DNA from: Budorcas taxicolor
Taxonomy: Eukaryota; Chordata; Mammalia; Artiodactyla; Bovidae
Reading direction: 5' to 3'
Length of the DNA stretch: 64,000 nucleotides
NCBI RefSeq assembly: GCF_023091745.1
Contig: NC_068913.1
Location: forward strand, 10,372,001-10,436,000
Below the pieces are notes generated by a model. It did no database searches. It was not told the origin of the DNA and saw only the letters and a list, made by a program, of their open reading frames with translations. A program made the translations under genes and the position numbers. Within the stretch, counting starts at the first letter, position 1. The number at the start of each line of letters is the position of its first letter. Below are positions 19,831-31,866 of this stretch, in pieces.

Positions 19831-20656
19831 ACCATTAAATTACTGAAAGGAATTGTATGGAAGACCTAACGGGCTATTACTTTATGAGGGGGAAGAGCCA
19901 TGCATAATTACTGGTACAGGAGTCAAGTACATTCTTTTTCTCCCCTTCCTCTCTTCTGGGGGACCACCAGGAAATAACTATCAATCCCAAAGAATGACTG
20001 AGATGGGAAACTATTTTTGTTCTTAATATTTCTCTTCTGAAGGTATACAGTATGCTGAGAATGCTTTTATCTTCTTTGGCTGCCCCAAGGATTCTTTGTA
20101 CTTTTACTGAATATTTTAAATAACCTCTGTGTCCTGAAGGACTATAGAAAGTTACCAATTGAACGTGAATTGCTCTTTCTTTAACTGAGCAAGAAGCATT
20201 CTCTAACTGCTTCTATGGAGTTTACGTGAGAACAGAGCTCTTTATAAATATTCCAAGTGTAGGCTCCTGAAGAAGACTAGCTTCCTTGTGTTAATATCTA
20301 AAACCTTAAGTCCTAGGGAAATAAAACAGAGAATATGAAAAGAGTTGAAGTGAATAAAGTTAGATGCAGAAAGGAACAATTAAGATAGTCATTTGGTCTG
20401 CCAAGTGTCTGGACTGGAGAACATGGAGTAAGTGGTTTATTTTGGTGTGAATAGGTTCATCTTCATCAACAGCATACAAAAACACTTATTAAATGTATTC
20501 TGGAAAAGTACTATGATCTGATGCAAACTGAACTAACAGTTTGAGAACTTCATGAGATTAAGGACACTGACTAGTACATATTTTGGTTCAATAAATGTCT
20601 GTTGCCCTGAATTATATTAAGTGTTTAAAATAAGCATTGTTTATGTGACTCTGATG
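19831..20656. other. Intron sequence without recognised features
   Basis: A 'ttcaataaatgtctgttgcc' near 20587 resembles an L2 3' end, but the match is short. No exon seen. Confidence 0.4.
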
Positions 20657-20657
20657 A

Positions 20658-20658
20658 G

Positions 20659-20722
<64 letters not shown>
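20658..20722. repeat. (AT)n-(AG)n compound microsatellite
   Basis: About 12 AT units at 20659-20682 run directly into about 20 AG units to 20722. It lies 12 bp before a BovB fragment. Confidence 0.97.
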
Positions 20723-20726
<4 letters not shown>

Positions 20727-20734
20727 ATGTATCC

Positions 20735-21083
20735 AAGGGAAGACTCTTGAGAGTCCCTTGGACTGCAAGGAGATCCAACCAGTCCATTCTGAAGGAGATC
20801 AGCCCTGGGATTTCCTTGGAGGGAATGATGCTAAAGCTGAAACTCCAGTACTTTGGCCACCTCATGCGAGGAGTTGACTCATTGGAATGCTGATGCTGGG
20901 AGAGATTGGGGGCAGGAGGAGAAGGCGACGACCCAGGATGAGATGGCTGGATGGCATCACAGACTCGATGGATAAGAGTTTGAGTGAACTCCGGGAGATG
21001 ATGATGGACAGGGAGGCCTGGCGTGCTGCGATTCATGGGGTCGCAAAGAGTCGGACACGTCTGAGCAACTGAACTGAACTGAT
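20735..21083 (+). mobile_element. BovB LINE 3' fragment
   Basis: Sense ORF2 C-terminal region (RVPWTARRSNQSILKE, LQYFGHLM, RMRWLDGITDS), ending 'gagcaactgaactgaactga'. It is followed by a CA microsatellite. Confidence 0.9.
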
Positions 21084-21108
21084 ACACACACACACACACA
21101 CACACACA
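21084..21108. repeat. (AC)n microsatellite at BovB 3' end
   Basis: About 12 AC units directly after the BovB terminus, then 'atatatctatg'. Confidence 0.95.
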
Positions 21109-21167
21109 TATATCTATGTTTAAGTTATTAATTTTATGTATGAGTGCAACCACAGATATATAAAAGG

Positions 21168-21402
21168 TGATGGGGGATTTCCCTGGTGGTCCAGTGGTTG
21201 AGAATTCTCCTGGTCCCAGAGGATCCCACAGGCCTCCAGGCAGCTAAACCCCTGCACCACAGCTGCTGAGCCTGCACACACTAGAGCCCAGGCTCCGCAG
21301 CGAGAGAGGCCATTGCAATGAGAAGCCTGAGCTCCACGAATAGAGAAAGCCTGGGGGCACAGCATCGAAGACCCAGGGCAGCCAAAAATAAATAAATAAA
21401 AT
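21168..21402 (+). repeat. CHR-type tRNA SINE
   Basis: The head 'ggatttccctggtggtccag' is followed by a body with 'gcctgagctccacgaataga' and 'gaagacccagggcagcc', and an (AAAT)n tail. Confidence 0.85.
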
Positions 21403-21788
21403 TAAGAAGAGGGGAAACAATAAAATGTAACGGGGATCCAGAATAATAATGTGTTAAATGTGCATAAGGTATGGATGCTGACAAGCAAAAAACACACTCC
21501 ACACAATGCTTAGGGCTTGTGGGTGAGAGTAGATGTGATAAATGCTTCCTGAGTTCCCTTGGGAGGAGTCAAGGAGAGACAAAATAATGGACTGAGACAA
21601 AGGGAGTCTTCTGAGACCATCAGGGGAGTCCTGGGGAAGGGGTTACATATTCCCCGAGGAGAAATTCTAGTCCTAGGGCCTACCTGCCCCACCCCACTTG
21701 CCCCCTCCGCATTCTGCCCCCAAAGAGTGCCTCAGTAAGTCTCAGGGACAATAAGAAAGTCTGAGCCTTGAAGACATACTTTGTTTTG
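21403..21788. other. Intron sequence without recognised features
   Basis: No repeat or exon recognised. Confidence 0.4.
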
Positions 21789-21789
21789 C

Positions 21790-22643
21790 TTTATTTAATA
21801 GACTTAATTTTTTAGAGCAGATTTAGGTTCATAGCTAAACTGAGCAGAAGGGGCAGAGACTTCTGGTATACCCTGCACCCTGACGCATGTGCAGCCTCCC
21901 CCATTTATCAGTGTCCCCCACCAGCTGGTATATTTGTTACAGTCTGATGAACCTCCACTGACACATCATTATCCTCAGTGTCCACAGATTACATTAGGGT
22001 GTGTTCTTGGCGTGGTACACTCTATGGGTCTGTGCGTGTATGTGCTGAGTTGTGTCCAGCTCTTTGAAAACCTCATGGACTGTAGCCCGCCAGGCTCCTC
22101 TGTCCATGGAATTTTCCAGGCAAGAATACTGGAGTGGGTTGCCATTTCCTCCTCCAGGGGTTCTTCTCAATCCAGGGATCGAACCTGTGTCTCCTGCATT
22201 GGCAGGCAGACTGTTTACCACTGAGTCACCTGCGAATTCTATAATGGCTTGTGGCCACCACTGTGGCATCATACAGAGTAGCTTCACTGCCCTAAGAATC
22301 CTCTGTGTTCGGCTTCTTTACCCCTCCCCCCTCTCCGCTCGCCCCTGGCAACCCCTGATCTTTTTACTATCTTCATAGTGGTGCCTTTTCCAGAACGTCA
22401 TGTAATTGTAATCATACAGGATGTTGCCTTTTTAGATTAGCTGCCTTCATTTACTAATATGCCTTTAAGGTCCGTCCAGATCTATTCCTGGCTTGATAGC
22501 TCATTTCTTTTTAGCACTGAATAATATCCCATTATCTGGATGCACCCCTGCTTATGTAGTCATTCACCTACTGGAGGACATCTTGATTGTTCCAGGTTTT
22601 GGCACTTATGAATAGAAATGCTATAAACATCCCTGCACAGGTT
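21790..22643 (-). mobile_element. Old L1, 3' region, antisense, split by a Bov-tA
   Basis: The plus strand carries the complement of an L1 3' end ('agcagatttaggttcatagc', 'gcctcccccatttatcagtg', later 'tagcactgaataatatccca'). The match is interrupted from about 22025 to 22236 by a SINE and then continues. It is diverged. Confidence 0.75.
22025..22236 (-). repeat. Bov-tA SINE nested in L1
   Basis: Antisense: 'ggactgtagcccgccaggct' to 'ttaccactgagtcacctg'. Confidence 0.9.
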
Positions 22644-23089
22644 CTCTTTCTTCTTCGTCTTATAAATCAAGTTTATTTTTTAAAAGGAAAAATTAAAAAC
22701 CCCTCAATGGCACTGATTTTTAAATTGGTAGAAAGTTGTTACGGTGTTTCATAATGGACCAAGAGGTATAAGATATAACAGGATAAACACTTTCCAGATT
22801 ACTTTAGTTCACTTTCCCCTATTAAAAATAATATTTATAGGTCTGTCTAACCTGTGAAAACAATTTCAGTCTAACTGCATGAAATCATTCCAGAAACACT
22901 GATGGGCCCTTTGGGCATCCAGAGACTGGGCTGGCTGAAAATGTTATCCAATTCTGTGCAGGGTTTCCGGTGTACATGTCCATGGGTTCTGTTCTCTTCC
23001 CTCCTCTGTCCACCTTCCTTTCCCATGGCCCTGCTCACTCCTAGCTGAGCCTTGACATAATTCTTTTGTTGTTGTTATTTATTTATTCC
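22644..23089. other. Intron sequence inserted in or flanking the L1
   Basis: AT-rich first half; no family recognised. L1 text resumes at 23090. Confidence 0.4.
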
Positions 23090-23480
23090 TAGTTAGTTAT
23101 TTCAAAGACTTTATCTTTTAGAGCTGTTTCAGATTCACAGCAAAATTGGCCTTAAAGGACAGAGATTTCCCATATATTCCCTGCCCTCATGTATGTATAG
23201 CATAAATAATTTTTAGGGCAGTGAAGCTACTCTATAATGGTGGATACACGTTTACATATGTTTTTCGAATCCAAAGAAAGTACAACATCAAGAGTGAACC
23301 TGAATATGACTTGAGTGATAATGATGTAGGTTAATCACTTACTAACAGATGTACCACTCTGATAGGGAATGTTGATAATGGGGGAAGCTAAGCCTGCCTA
23401 GGTTTTCATGTGGACATACGTTTTCAGCTCCTTTGGGTAAGTACCAAGGAGTGTGATTACTAGGTTGGACATCCTTTGCC
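23090..23480. mobile_element. L1 3' UTR pieces in opposite orientations
   Basis: 23090-23205 is antisense L1 3' UTR ('ttttagagctgtttcagatt', 'gagatttcccatatattccc'). 23210-23395 is sense L1 3' UTR ('ataatggtggatacacg', 'gtgataatgatgtaggttaa', 'gataatgggggaagct'). From about 23400, antisense L1 resumes ('gtggacatacgttttcagct'). This is a rearranged L1. Confidence 0.55.
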
Positions 23481-23617
23481 CAGGTTTTGAATAGATAATA
23501 AATTTAAGCAACTCTCAGTATCTAACAGTATTATAAAGGAACACCGTACAAGGCCTCCCCACCCCTTTCTGCCACCTACCCCCTTCCTGAGAACTATTGC
23601 CCCCCACTATAAGCCCC

Positions 23618-24097
23618 CATTTCATTCAGTTCAGTTCAGTTCAGTCGCTCAGTCGTGTCCAACTCTTCACAACCCCATGAATCGCAGCACGCCAGGCCTC
23701 CCTGTCCATCACCAACTCCTGGAGTTCACTCAGACTCACATCCATCGAGTCAGTGATGCCATCCAGCCATCTCATCCTCTGTCGTGTCCTTCTCCTCCTG
23801 CCCCCAATCCCTCCCAGCATCAGAGTCTTTTCCAATGAGTCAACTCCTTGCATGAGGTGGCCAAAGTACTGGAGTTTCAGCTTCAGCATCATTCCTTCCA
23901 AAGAACACCCAGGACTGATCTCCTTTAGGATGGACTGGTTGGATCTCCTTGCAGTCCAAGGGACCCTCAAGAGTCTTCTCCAACACCACAGTTCAAAAGC
24001 ATCAATTCTTTGGCGCTCAGCCTTCTTCACCGTCCAACTCTCACATCCATACATGACCACAGGAAAAACCATAGCCTTGACTAGATGGACCTTAGTC
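23618..24097 (-). mobile_element. BovB LINE 3' fragment
   Basis: The antisense copy starts with (TTCAG)n and the BovB terminus at 23618. It covers the ORF2 C-terminus up to a truncation at 'ctagatggacctta'. The 152-codon minus frame at 23641-24099 is open across the fragment. Confidence 0.92.
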
Positions 24098-24312
24098 ATT
24101 AGTTTCCCTCATATTTCTTTCATGTATGTAAATGTAAGAAATTGTGAATGTCTGTTTCTGTATTTCCCATATTAAACACGATTTGGGGTCTTGCTCTTCT
24201 CATGAATGCGTTCTGTAGGTCCTGTCCTGTGACCATATAGAGGAGGCCAGTCTGGCTTCCCTCTCTTTCTGCAGCCACATAGCTTTACACTGTGTGGATT
24301 TAACCTGTCCCT

Positions 24313-24522
24313 GGGCTTCCCAGGTGGCTCAGTGGTGAAGAATTCCCCTGCCACTTCAGGAGCCACAGGAGATGCAGGTTCGATTCCTGGGGCAGGAAGA
24401 GCCTCTGTTGTAGGAAATGGCAACCCACTCCAGTATTCTTACCCGGAGAATCCTAGCTACAGTCCATGGAGTCACAAAGAGTCAGACACAACTGAGCTAC
24501 TGACCAGGCACGAACCTGTCCC
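24313..24522 (+). repeat. Bov-tA SINE with 11-bp target duplication
   Basis: Sense SINE, flanked by aacctgtccct at 24302-24312 and 24523-24533. Confidence 0.93.
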
Positions 24523-24674
24523 TACTTGTGGATGTTTGGGTTGTTTCTAGCATTTCACTGTGGTAAATTATTGCAACCCCATACATATATACACATAAAT
24601 ACGCACACTGCATGTTTGCAAGTTTTTCTGAAGGATAAATGACCAGAAGTAGGGTTCAAGAATTAACAAGTGTA

Positions 24675-25100
24675 CAGTGACCATTGACCAACATGGGTTT
24701 GAGCTGCATGGGTCCATTATACATGCATTTTTTCCATTAATACACTCTGCAGTATGTTTGGTTGACTTGGGGATGTACAACACAGATATCAAATAAAGTG
24801 AAAGTGAAGTCTCTCAGTCGTGTCCAACTCTTTGCAACCCCGTGGACTGTAGCCCACCAGGCTCCTCCGTCCATGGGATTCTCCAGGCAAGAATACTGGA
24901 GTGGGTTTGCCATTTCCTTCTCAAGGAGATCTTCCCGACCCAGGGATCGAACCCAGGTCTCCCACATTGCAGGCAGACCCTTTAACCTCTGAGCCACCAG
25001 GGAAGCCCAGATATCAAAGGCAGCCTATAAATTATAGGCATATTTTCAACTGCACAGAGGGTTGGTGCCCCTTACTCCTTTGTTGTTCAAGGGTCAGCTG
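24675..25100. mobile_element. MER2-like Tigger DNA transposon, split by a Bov-tA
   Basis: The left end 'cagtgaccattgaccaacat' and right end 'ttgttgttcaagggtcagctg' are inverted complements, and both are bordered by TA, the mariner/Tigger target. The interior matches MER2 as I know it ('gggtttgagctgcatgggtc'). A Bov-tA lies inside. Confidence 0.75.
24794..25007 (-). repeat. Bov-tA SINE with 11-bp target duplication
   Basis: Antisense. cagatatcaaa is found at 24783-24793 and again at 25008-25018. Inserted in the MER2-like element. Confidence 0.93.
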
Positions 25101-25146
25101 TATACAGTTACAATTTTGAAGACTTCTGTGAAATTGTTGTCCAAAG

Positions 25147-26097
25147 TTCAGTTCAGTCACTCAGTTGTGTCCAACTCTTTGCGACCCCATGAACCACAGC
25201 ACGCCAGGCCTTCCTGTCCATCACCAACACCTGGAGTTTATCCAAACTAATATCCATTGAGTTGGTGATGCCATCCAGTCATCTCATCCTCTGTTGTCCC
25301 CTTCTCCTCCTGCCCTCAATCTTTCCCAGCATCAGGGTCTTTTCAAATGAGTCAGCTCTTTGCATCAGGTGACCAAAGGATTGGAGTTTCAGCTTCAACA
25401 TCAGTCCTTCCAATGAACACTCAGGACTGATCTCCTTTAAGATGGACTGGTTGGATCTCCTTGCAATCCAAGGGACTTGCAAGAGACTTCTCCAGCACCA
25501 CAGTTCAAAAGCATCAATTCTTTGGCACTCAGCTTTCTTTATAGTCCAACTCTCACATCCATACATGACCACTGGAAAAACCATAGCCTTGACTAGATGG
25601 ACCTTCGTTGACAAAGTATGTCTCTGATATTTAATATGCTGTCTAGGTTGGTCATAACTTTCCTTCCAAGTAGTATGCGTCTTTTAATTTCATGGCTGCA
25701 ATCACCGTCTGCAGTGATTTTGGAGCCCCCAAAAATAAAGTCAGCCACTGTTTCCACTGTTTCCCCATCTGTTTGCCATGAAGTGATGGGACCGGATGCC
25801 ATGATCTTAGTTTTCTGAATGTTGAGCTTTAAGCCAACTTTTCACTCTCCTCTTTCACCTTCATGAAGAGGCTCTTTAGTTCTTCTTCACTTTCTGCCAT
25901 AAGGGTGGTGTCATCTGCATATCTGAGGTTATTGATATTTCTCCTAGCAATCTTGATTCCAGCTGCACTTCTTCCAGCCCAGCATTTCTCATGATGTACT
26001 CTGCGTATAAGTTAAATAAGCAGGGTGACAATATACAACCTTGACGTACTCCTTTTCTTATTTGAAATCAGTCTCTTGTTCCATGTCCAGTTCTAAC
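25147..26097 (-). mobile_element. BovB LINE with 12-bp target duplication
   Basis: Antisense, from the 3' terminus to the RT palm, 5'-truncated. tgttgtccaaag is at 25135-25146 and again at 26098-26109. Frames are broken. Confidence 0.93.
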
Positions 26098-26109
26098 TGT
26101 TGTCCAAAG

Positions 26110-26660
26110 GGATAGTACCGTTTGGTTGTTATGAGCAATGCATGAGAACTTCTTCACTCCACGGGGTATAGTCAGACTTTCCAGTTTTGCCTGTTAGCTG
26201 ACAAAAAAGTTCTTAATATAGTTTTAATTTGCATGGGTTGAGCATCTTTTCATATTTTTCGGGATCTCTTGTATTTCCTTTTCTGTGACCAGCTAATCAC
26301 TTTTACCCAATTTACAGTTGAGCTATGTGTCATTTGTCATTTTCTCAATTAATTTCTAGGAATTCTTTATATATTAGAGAAAGTATCCCTTTTTCTATAA
26401 AAAGCTTTTGCATCTCTGGAATGTTTTAAATGATTGTTTCTAACTTTTAACCATTTTTTGAAATAATCCTCATTCACATATCTTACTAGATTTGTTTAAA
26501 TTGTTTTGTCTCAAGAGAAAAAAAATCTGTGTGGCTTAGAACAGTACGGTCATTCTATTTTTTAAAAAGACCAATTGCTATTATAGATAGATATATGTAC
26601 AAATTTTTACATATTTTTACATAAATTGGAAAAACAAATTTATATTTTCAAATGGATTGT
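26110..26660 (-). mobile_element. Old L1 ORF2/3' fragment, antisense
   Basis: Complement of L1: 'tttaatttgcatgggttgag', 'tctaggaattctttatatat', 'aaagcttttgcatctctgg'. Diverged. Confidence 0.6.
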
Positions 26661-27878
26661 TTCATGACTGTCATCTGGATCATGAATAGAGCTTAAAAGC
26701 TGAGTCTCTTGAATGTAGCATCTGCTCATTTAATTCCTAATAGTTCTTTTTAAAAATTCATTTATTCATAGTTTATTTCTATAGAATAAGTTAAACTTAT
26801 TTATTAGTGCAACAACATGTGCTGAGCACCGTTTGTGTGGTTAGCAAGCGGGAATATTGCAGTGAACGAAACACACAAGACCCTGGTAGGTGGGAGAGGC
26901 ATATAACAAGTAAAATAGATTATGAAGCGGTAGAGAGTGTAACAGAGGGAAACAGAACAACAGATGGGTGCAGAAAGCTCCAGGGAAGGGAGTAATTTAC
27001 ACTTTTAAATTGCAAACAGAATCTAGGCAGTCACCACTGAAAAGATTATGATTGACTGAAGGACAGGAAGAGAGAGAACCAGGCAGGTATTTGAAGGAAG
27101 AACTTTCCCAAGAGAACAGCAAGTGCAAAGGTCCTGGGATGGGAAGGAGGGTGACGGAAAAAGGTCACTGTCAATGGCACTGGGGCAGGTCATAAAGAAC
27201 CTTGAGGGCCTACTAGGAGACCTTCACCCTTTACTCTGAGCAAGATAGAAAACACTGGGCCGTTTTGTGCAGGATAGCGCATGACCTGGGTTACATGATG
27301 GTAAAATCATATCACACTGGGTCTTGTGCTGAGATTGGCGGCCCATGCAGAACTGGGGAGGTCCGTTAGGAGACCATGATGGAGTCTGGAGGGGAGATGA
27401 AGAAATGTGCGTGAATAAGATGGTCTTACTTTCTCAACTGCTCCATTTTAGCTCAGAGCTTAACTAACACGTTTTCCCTTGGAAAGTATGGCCAAAGTGA
27501 AGAAACATTTTGAGAACAATTGTTAAGATATTAAAGGAACAGTTAGATAACAGTTGGGATCTATTCTTTAGTATTTAGCATGAATGTGTCCTCCTCTGCA
27601 CTTATATTTATGCTATCACAAAATTCCTTTGCCTCTGGTCTCCATAGCAACCAGGCAGCGGGGACAGGCCACAGCTGCAGAAAAAAAAATAAATATGTGT
27701 AACACACAGGCACACATGTGCACACACACGTGCGTGTATTACATGTAAATAAGGAATCCAACCTTGGAACTTTCATCATTCACTTCTCTTTAAATTTCTC
27801 TCTAAAGAATTGGGAAGTACGTCTGTGTCTTCTTTGAACCTGACTGCCTTCTCATTTCTTTTCCCTCAGCCTCAGTTC
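26661..27878. other. Intron with an old unassigned repeat
   Basis: About 27060-27260 ('aagagaacagcaagtgcaaa', 'gtcataaagaaccttgaggg', 'cctttactctgagcaagata') looks like an ancient mammalian repeat. A related stretch occurs at 32215-32520. The family is not resolved. The rest is unassigned, with a small purine/CA patch near 27710-27735. Confidence 0.4.
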
Positions 27879-27879
27879 T

Positions 27880-28470
27880 GTGGTTTATGATCTCCAAATG
27901 AGAGGTCTCTCCATGTATGAAGTTAACCCTAAAAATGCATGCCAGTATACAGTAGGTATAGACAAATACTGTTTGATTCCACTTATACGAGGTACCTGCT
28001 GCTGCTGCTTCTGCTGCTGTGTAGTCCCTAAGTCGTGTCCGACTCTTTGCAACCCCATGGACTGTAGCCCCCCAGGCTCCTCTGTCCATGGGATTCTCCA
28101 AGCAAAAGAACTGGAGTGGGTTCCCATGTCCTCCCCCAGGGGATCTTCCCAATCCAAGGATTGAACCTGCTTGGCAGGCGGCTTTACCGCTGCACCGCCT
28201 GGGAAGCCCTCCATGTATACGAGGTACCTGGAATAATCCAATTCGCAGAAAGTACACTGGCAGTGCCTGGGGGCAGGGAGGGGGAATGGGGGCTTAGTGT
28301 TTAATGGGGACAGAGTTTCAGTTTAGGAAGGTAGAAAATTTAAGAGGTGGATGGTGTTGAAGGCTGCATTAGTGCCACTGAAATGTACAGTTAAAGGTGG
28401 TTAAAAGTGTACTTTATATTATGTGACTTTTACCACAATAATAAAAAAAAATTAAAAAAAAGATTAGAGG
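27880..28470 (+). mobile_element. Old L1 3' UTR, split by a Bov-tA
   Basis: Sense L1 3' UTR text ('gtttgattccacttatacga', 'gtttaatggggacagagttt', 'aaatgtacagttaaaggtgg') ending in an A-rich tail at 28440-28465. A SINE splits it at 27999-28215. Confidence 0.7.
27999..28215 (-). repeat. Bov-tA SINE with 15-bp target duplication
   Basis: Antisense, beginning with a (GCT)n tail. tatacgaggtacctg occurs at 27984-27998 and 28216-28230. Confidence 0.95.
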
Positions 28471-28988
28471 TCTCTCCCTCTCTGCCTCTCCCTTCAGTCC
28501 TCTCTATCTTTCTCTCCCCGCTCTCCACCTTCCACCCACCTCTCGTCCCAGAGAGGCTCCTCTGGCATCATCTTCAGGATGCTTGCTGTGGATCAGCCTC
28601 GGAGGTATGAGGTGACCCTCTGGTATTCTTAGCGCTACAGTCATTCTCTTGCCTTTGATGAGATTCATCACCAGCCAAACCTCATTGACTATCAAAAGTA
28701 AGAGTCCATTGCCAAATGACGACATTTGCCCTTTCGTTTGGTTTATCATGACATGCTTTTGCGGAATGCCCTCTGCTCCATTTCCTTCTGGGATAAGAAG
28801 AGTCTTCCCCATCTGGGTCCCAGGACCACTCTGGCCTGCCTTGCTTTACATCAGCAGAGGCCACAGGGCTCATACACCTCTGATGACGTGATGCTTGGAA
28901 TTTGGGGTTATAAGACAGAGCATTAATATTTTTTAAAAAACATCTTGTGTATGTTTTGGAGGGATTGATTGGATTTTGTAGAATTGTG
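28471..28988. other. Intron sequence without recognised features
   Basis: A pyrimidine-rich patch lies at 28478-28530. No exon or repeat assigned. Confidence 0.4.
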
Positions 28989-29185
28989 GGGCTTCCCAGG
29001 TGGCTCAGTGGTAAAGAATCCACCAGCAGTGCAGGACACACAGATTCTATTCCTGAGTCAGCAAGATCCCCTGGAGTAGAAAATGGCAACCCACTCCAGT
29101 ATTCTTGCCTGGGAAATCCCTGGACAGAGGAGTCTGGCAGGCTGTAGTCCAGGGTGTCACAAAGAGCTGGACTCAACTGAGCTGG
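28989..29185 (+). repeat. Bov-tA SINE, diverged
   Basis: Sense, from 'gggcttcccaggtggctcag' to 'aaagagctggactcaactga'. Confidence 0.9.
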
Positions 29186-30584
29186 AATGCTGCCTGTCTG
29201 AAGATAAAGCTAGGATGCTGGACGTCCTGCCATGTTGAGGCAAGCCCACATTTGCCTCGCATGACCTGCCAGTCTGTAGGGAACAGTCCTGAAAATTCTG
29301 GTAATCCCAGATCAGGGCAAAATATAGGTTCTATAGGCAGATTATAGGCATTTGAGGTTCTCCAGACTGGTAGAATCAGGGTGAGGGATTGAGAATTCTG
29401 AAAAGATTTTGCAGTTCCCTGCCATCAAGGGAAACTGCAGGACTGCTTGAGCTGGGAGTGGAAGCCGTGTTTTGGTTGTGCCTTAACTACTGAAGCAAGC
29501 TGAGCATTACAGCAGAAAGAAGTTCCATGGGGCATCTCGCCCTGCTCAGTCTTTCGTAAGGCAAGAAGCCGAGGTCAGAGATATTAAAGGGCTTCCCCAA
29601 AGTCACTGTCAGGTGGAAGTAGATCCCAGGAGGTCTCAGCCTGGACTGTAATTCAGTGCTGTATTTTTACAGAATGAACCATGGGGGATCATTCTGCTGT
29701 ATCTGTATTATAATTTCTCATTGACTTTCTTCTAATGGACAGTTTCTTGACAATTAGGCCAACAAGAAAGTAGCCACACACACAAAAAAAAAATTAGAAA
29801 GATCTGATCTCTGTATTTAGAAACCACACACATCACTTTTGTATGAAATAGTTTGGACCCCAAATAACATGTAGAGTCCATATATGATACTTGTATTCAT
29901 CTCTTAAATGCTTCCAACACAGGGGGCATTCAGCAACTATTTAATGACCAGTTATTATTCAGGAGTTTAGAAAAGGCAGCCACTGTAAAATGCAGGGAGA
30001 GAAAAATGTTCCCAGACCAGAAGCAATTCAAAGTAATGAAATTAGAGTGAAATAATTCTATTTTCCTGAGTCAAGCAAGGAAACAGAGAATTTCTAAAGC
30101 GATTGTATTATTCTGAAGAGAAAGTTATCTAATCCAAGAAGCAGCTTGAGGAAAGTTTGTTAAAGCCTGCAAGAATTTCTTGCAGTAAATGCAGTAATAT
30201 AAAAACAAAATAATTAGTGTTGGAAGCAAATTGCAAAATGATAATATTTTAAACATTCTGTGCCCAAAACTAAGCCCACAGACATACTGACCTTGAAGGC
30301 AACAGGCAAGTTTGGATTTAGTTGTACTCAGGTTCTGTAATGAGGTAAAAAACTTGTCAATCCTGCCTATTCACAGGCCTAACTGAAGTCCCCAAACTAA
30401 ATCGATCCAGACTTCTTAATTCCAGAGGGAAGATGTAAATTATTCCAGGAATAGATACCATGGTGATAACACCTTATGTTTATGTTGTATTTTAATCAAT
30501 ACTACTTACAAAACATTTCAACATATTATCTCATTTGGTATTTAGAATAACTGAGTGGTTATCATGTTACTTGCTAAGTCACCC
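29186..30584. other. Intron with a weak MIR trace
   Basis: 29555-29670 ('gcaagaagccgaggtcagag', 'agtcactgtcaggtggaagt') is MIR-like in sense. The rest is AT-rich and unassigned. Confidence 0.4.
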
Positions 30585-30800
30585 TTGGTGGTGGTGGTGG
30601 TTCAGTCTCTCAGTCGTGTCCTACTCTTGGTGACCCCATGGACTGCAGCCCGCCAGGCTCCTCCATCCATGGGATTTTCCAGACAAGAATACTGGAGTGG
30701 GGTGCCATTTCCTCCTCCAGGGGATCTTCCCAGGGATCAAATGAAGTTCCCTGCAGCTCTTGCATTGACAGGTGGAACCCTTTCCCACTTGAACCACCTG
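30585..30800 (-). repeat. Bov-tA SINE, diverged
   Basis: Antisense, after a short (GGT)n run. The B-box-side sequence is altered ('gggatcaaatgaagttccct'). Confidence 0.85.
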
Positions 30801-31564
30801 GCCAGTTACCTGCTAATATTGCCCTCCATAAGTATGGGTATCTTCTTTGAAACTTGTGCTTCCAATAATTTGTCAACTCCAAACTCCCTCTGTGGATGTT
30901 TAGTTTTAAATGTCCAGTCCTTGGTACATGTTATGGGAACTGCTCAGTTTCATGATTTGCAGACCAGAGATCTGAAGCCTAAGCCTTTGTTCACACTCGG
31001 GATTTTTCCCTGGTCTTTAAAAAGGTGATGGAAAAACTGCAAGCAGTAGAAATTGTTCAGTGGGATGTTCAGTGCAGGGAGGTTGAGAGGAGGGCAGTTT
31101 CCTGACAGGATATTGGCCTGCAGAGACAACGCCTGCTGTTAGGGGACAGCTGTGGACATGTGGGGTCATCCTCGTTACTTTTCCAGAAGCTTCCCATCCC
31201 CTCCCTCCAGCTCACAGAAGTCCTACGGCAGTTAAATGAGATCATCCATTTTTACATTCTGTTGCCACCTTTTACATACTTACTTTTAAGAAGATTTGAA
31301 CTAATATAAAAGTGCTTTTAAATTGTTAAAAGCATGTATCTACAAATTAGGATTTTGTACCATTTATGTTGTGTCCTCTATCAGGTATTTCCTTTCCCAC
31401 TTTATGCTTTTCCTCAAGAATCCCTCTTTATGTCTTTTTTTTTTTTTTTGAGTGATTGATAGCAAATATAACAGTCATGGGTTATGTCTGAATATTCAAG
31501 GGTGGAACTATGTGACGGTTATAAAGATTGACTTGAAAGATTCTTCTGCAAATCTATAGCCATC
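30801..31564. other. Intron sequence without recognised features
   Basis: Unassigned, with a T run at 31437-31449. Confidence 0.4.
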
Positions 31565-31576
31565 ATCTCAGATTTT

Positions 31577-31854
31577 TTGTTAATTGTTTATTATCCATTT
31601 CTGGCTGTGCTGGGTCTTCGTTGCCTCCTGCGCTTGGGCTTTCTCTGCTTGTGCGAGCAGCGGCTACTCTGCGGTTGTGGTGGGCCGTCTTCTCATTGCG
31701 GTGCCTTCTCTGGTGTGGCTTGTGGGCTCAGTAGTCACGGCATGTGGGCTTAGCGGCCCCGTGGGCACGTGAAATCTTCCGAGACTTGGGATCAGACCTG
31801 TGTCCCCTGCATTGGCAGCCAGATTCCTAACCACTGAGCCGCCAGGGAAGTCCT
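31577..31854 (-). repeat. CHR-type tRNA SINE with 12-bp target duplication
   Basis: Antisense ('ggctgtgctgggtcttcgtt' ... 'gagccgccagggaagtcc'). atctcagatttt is at 31565-31576 and 31855-31866. Confidence 0.92.
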
Positions 31855-31866
31855 ATCTCAGATTTT

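Noticed and set aside
27998..28020. GCT/CTG run considered as a coding trinucleotide repeat
   Set aside because: It is the tail of an antisense Bov-tA with clear target duplication, not an exon.
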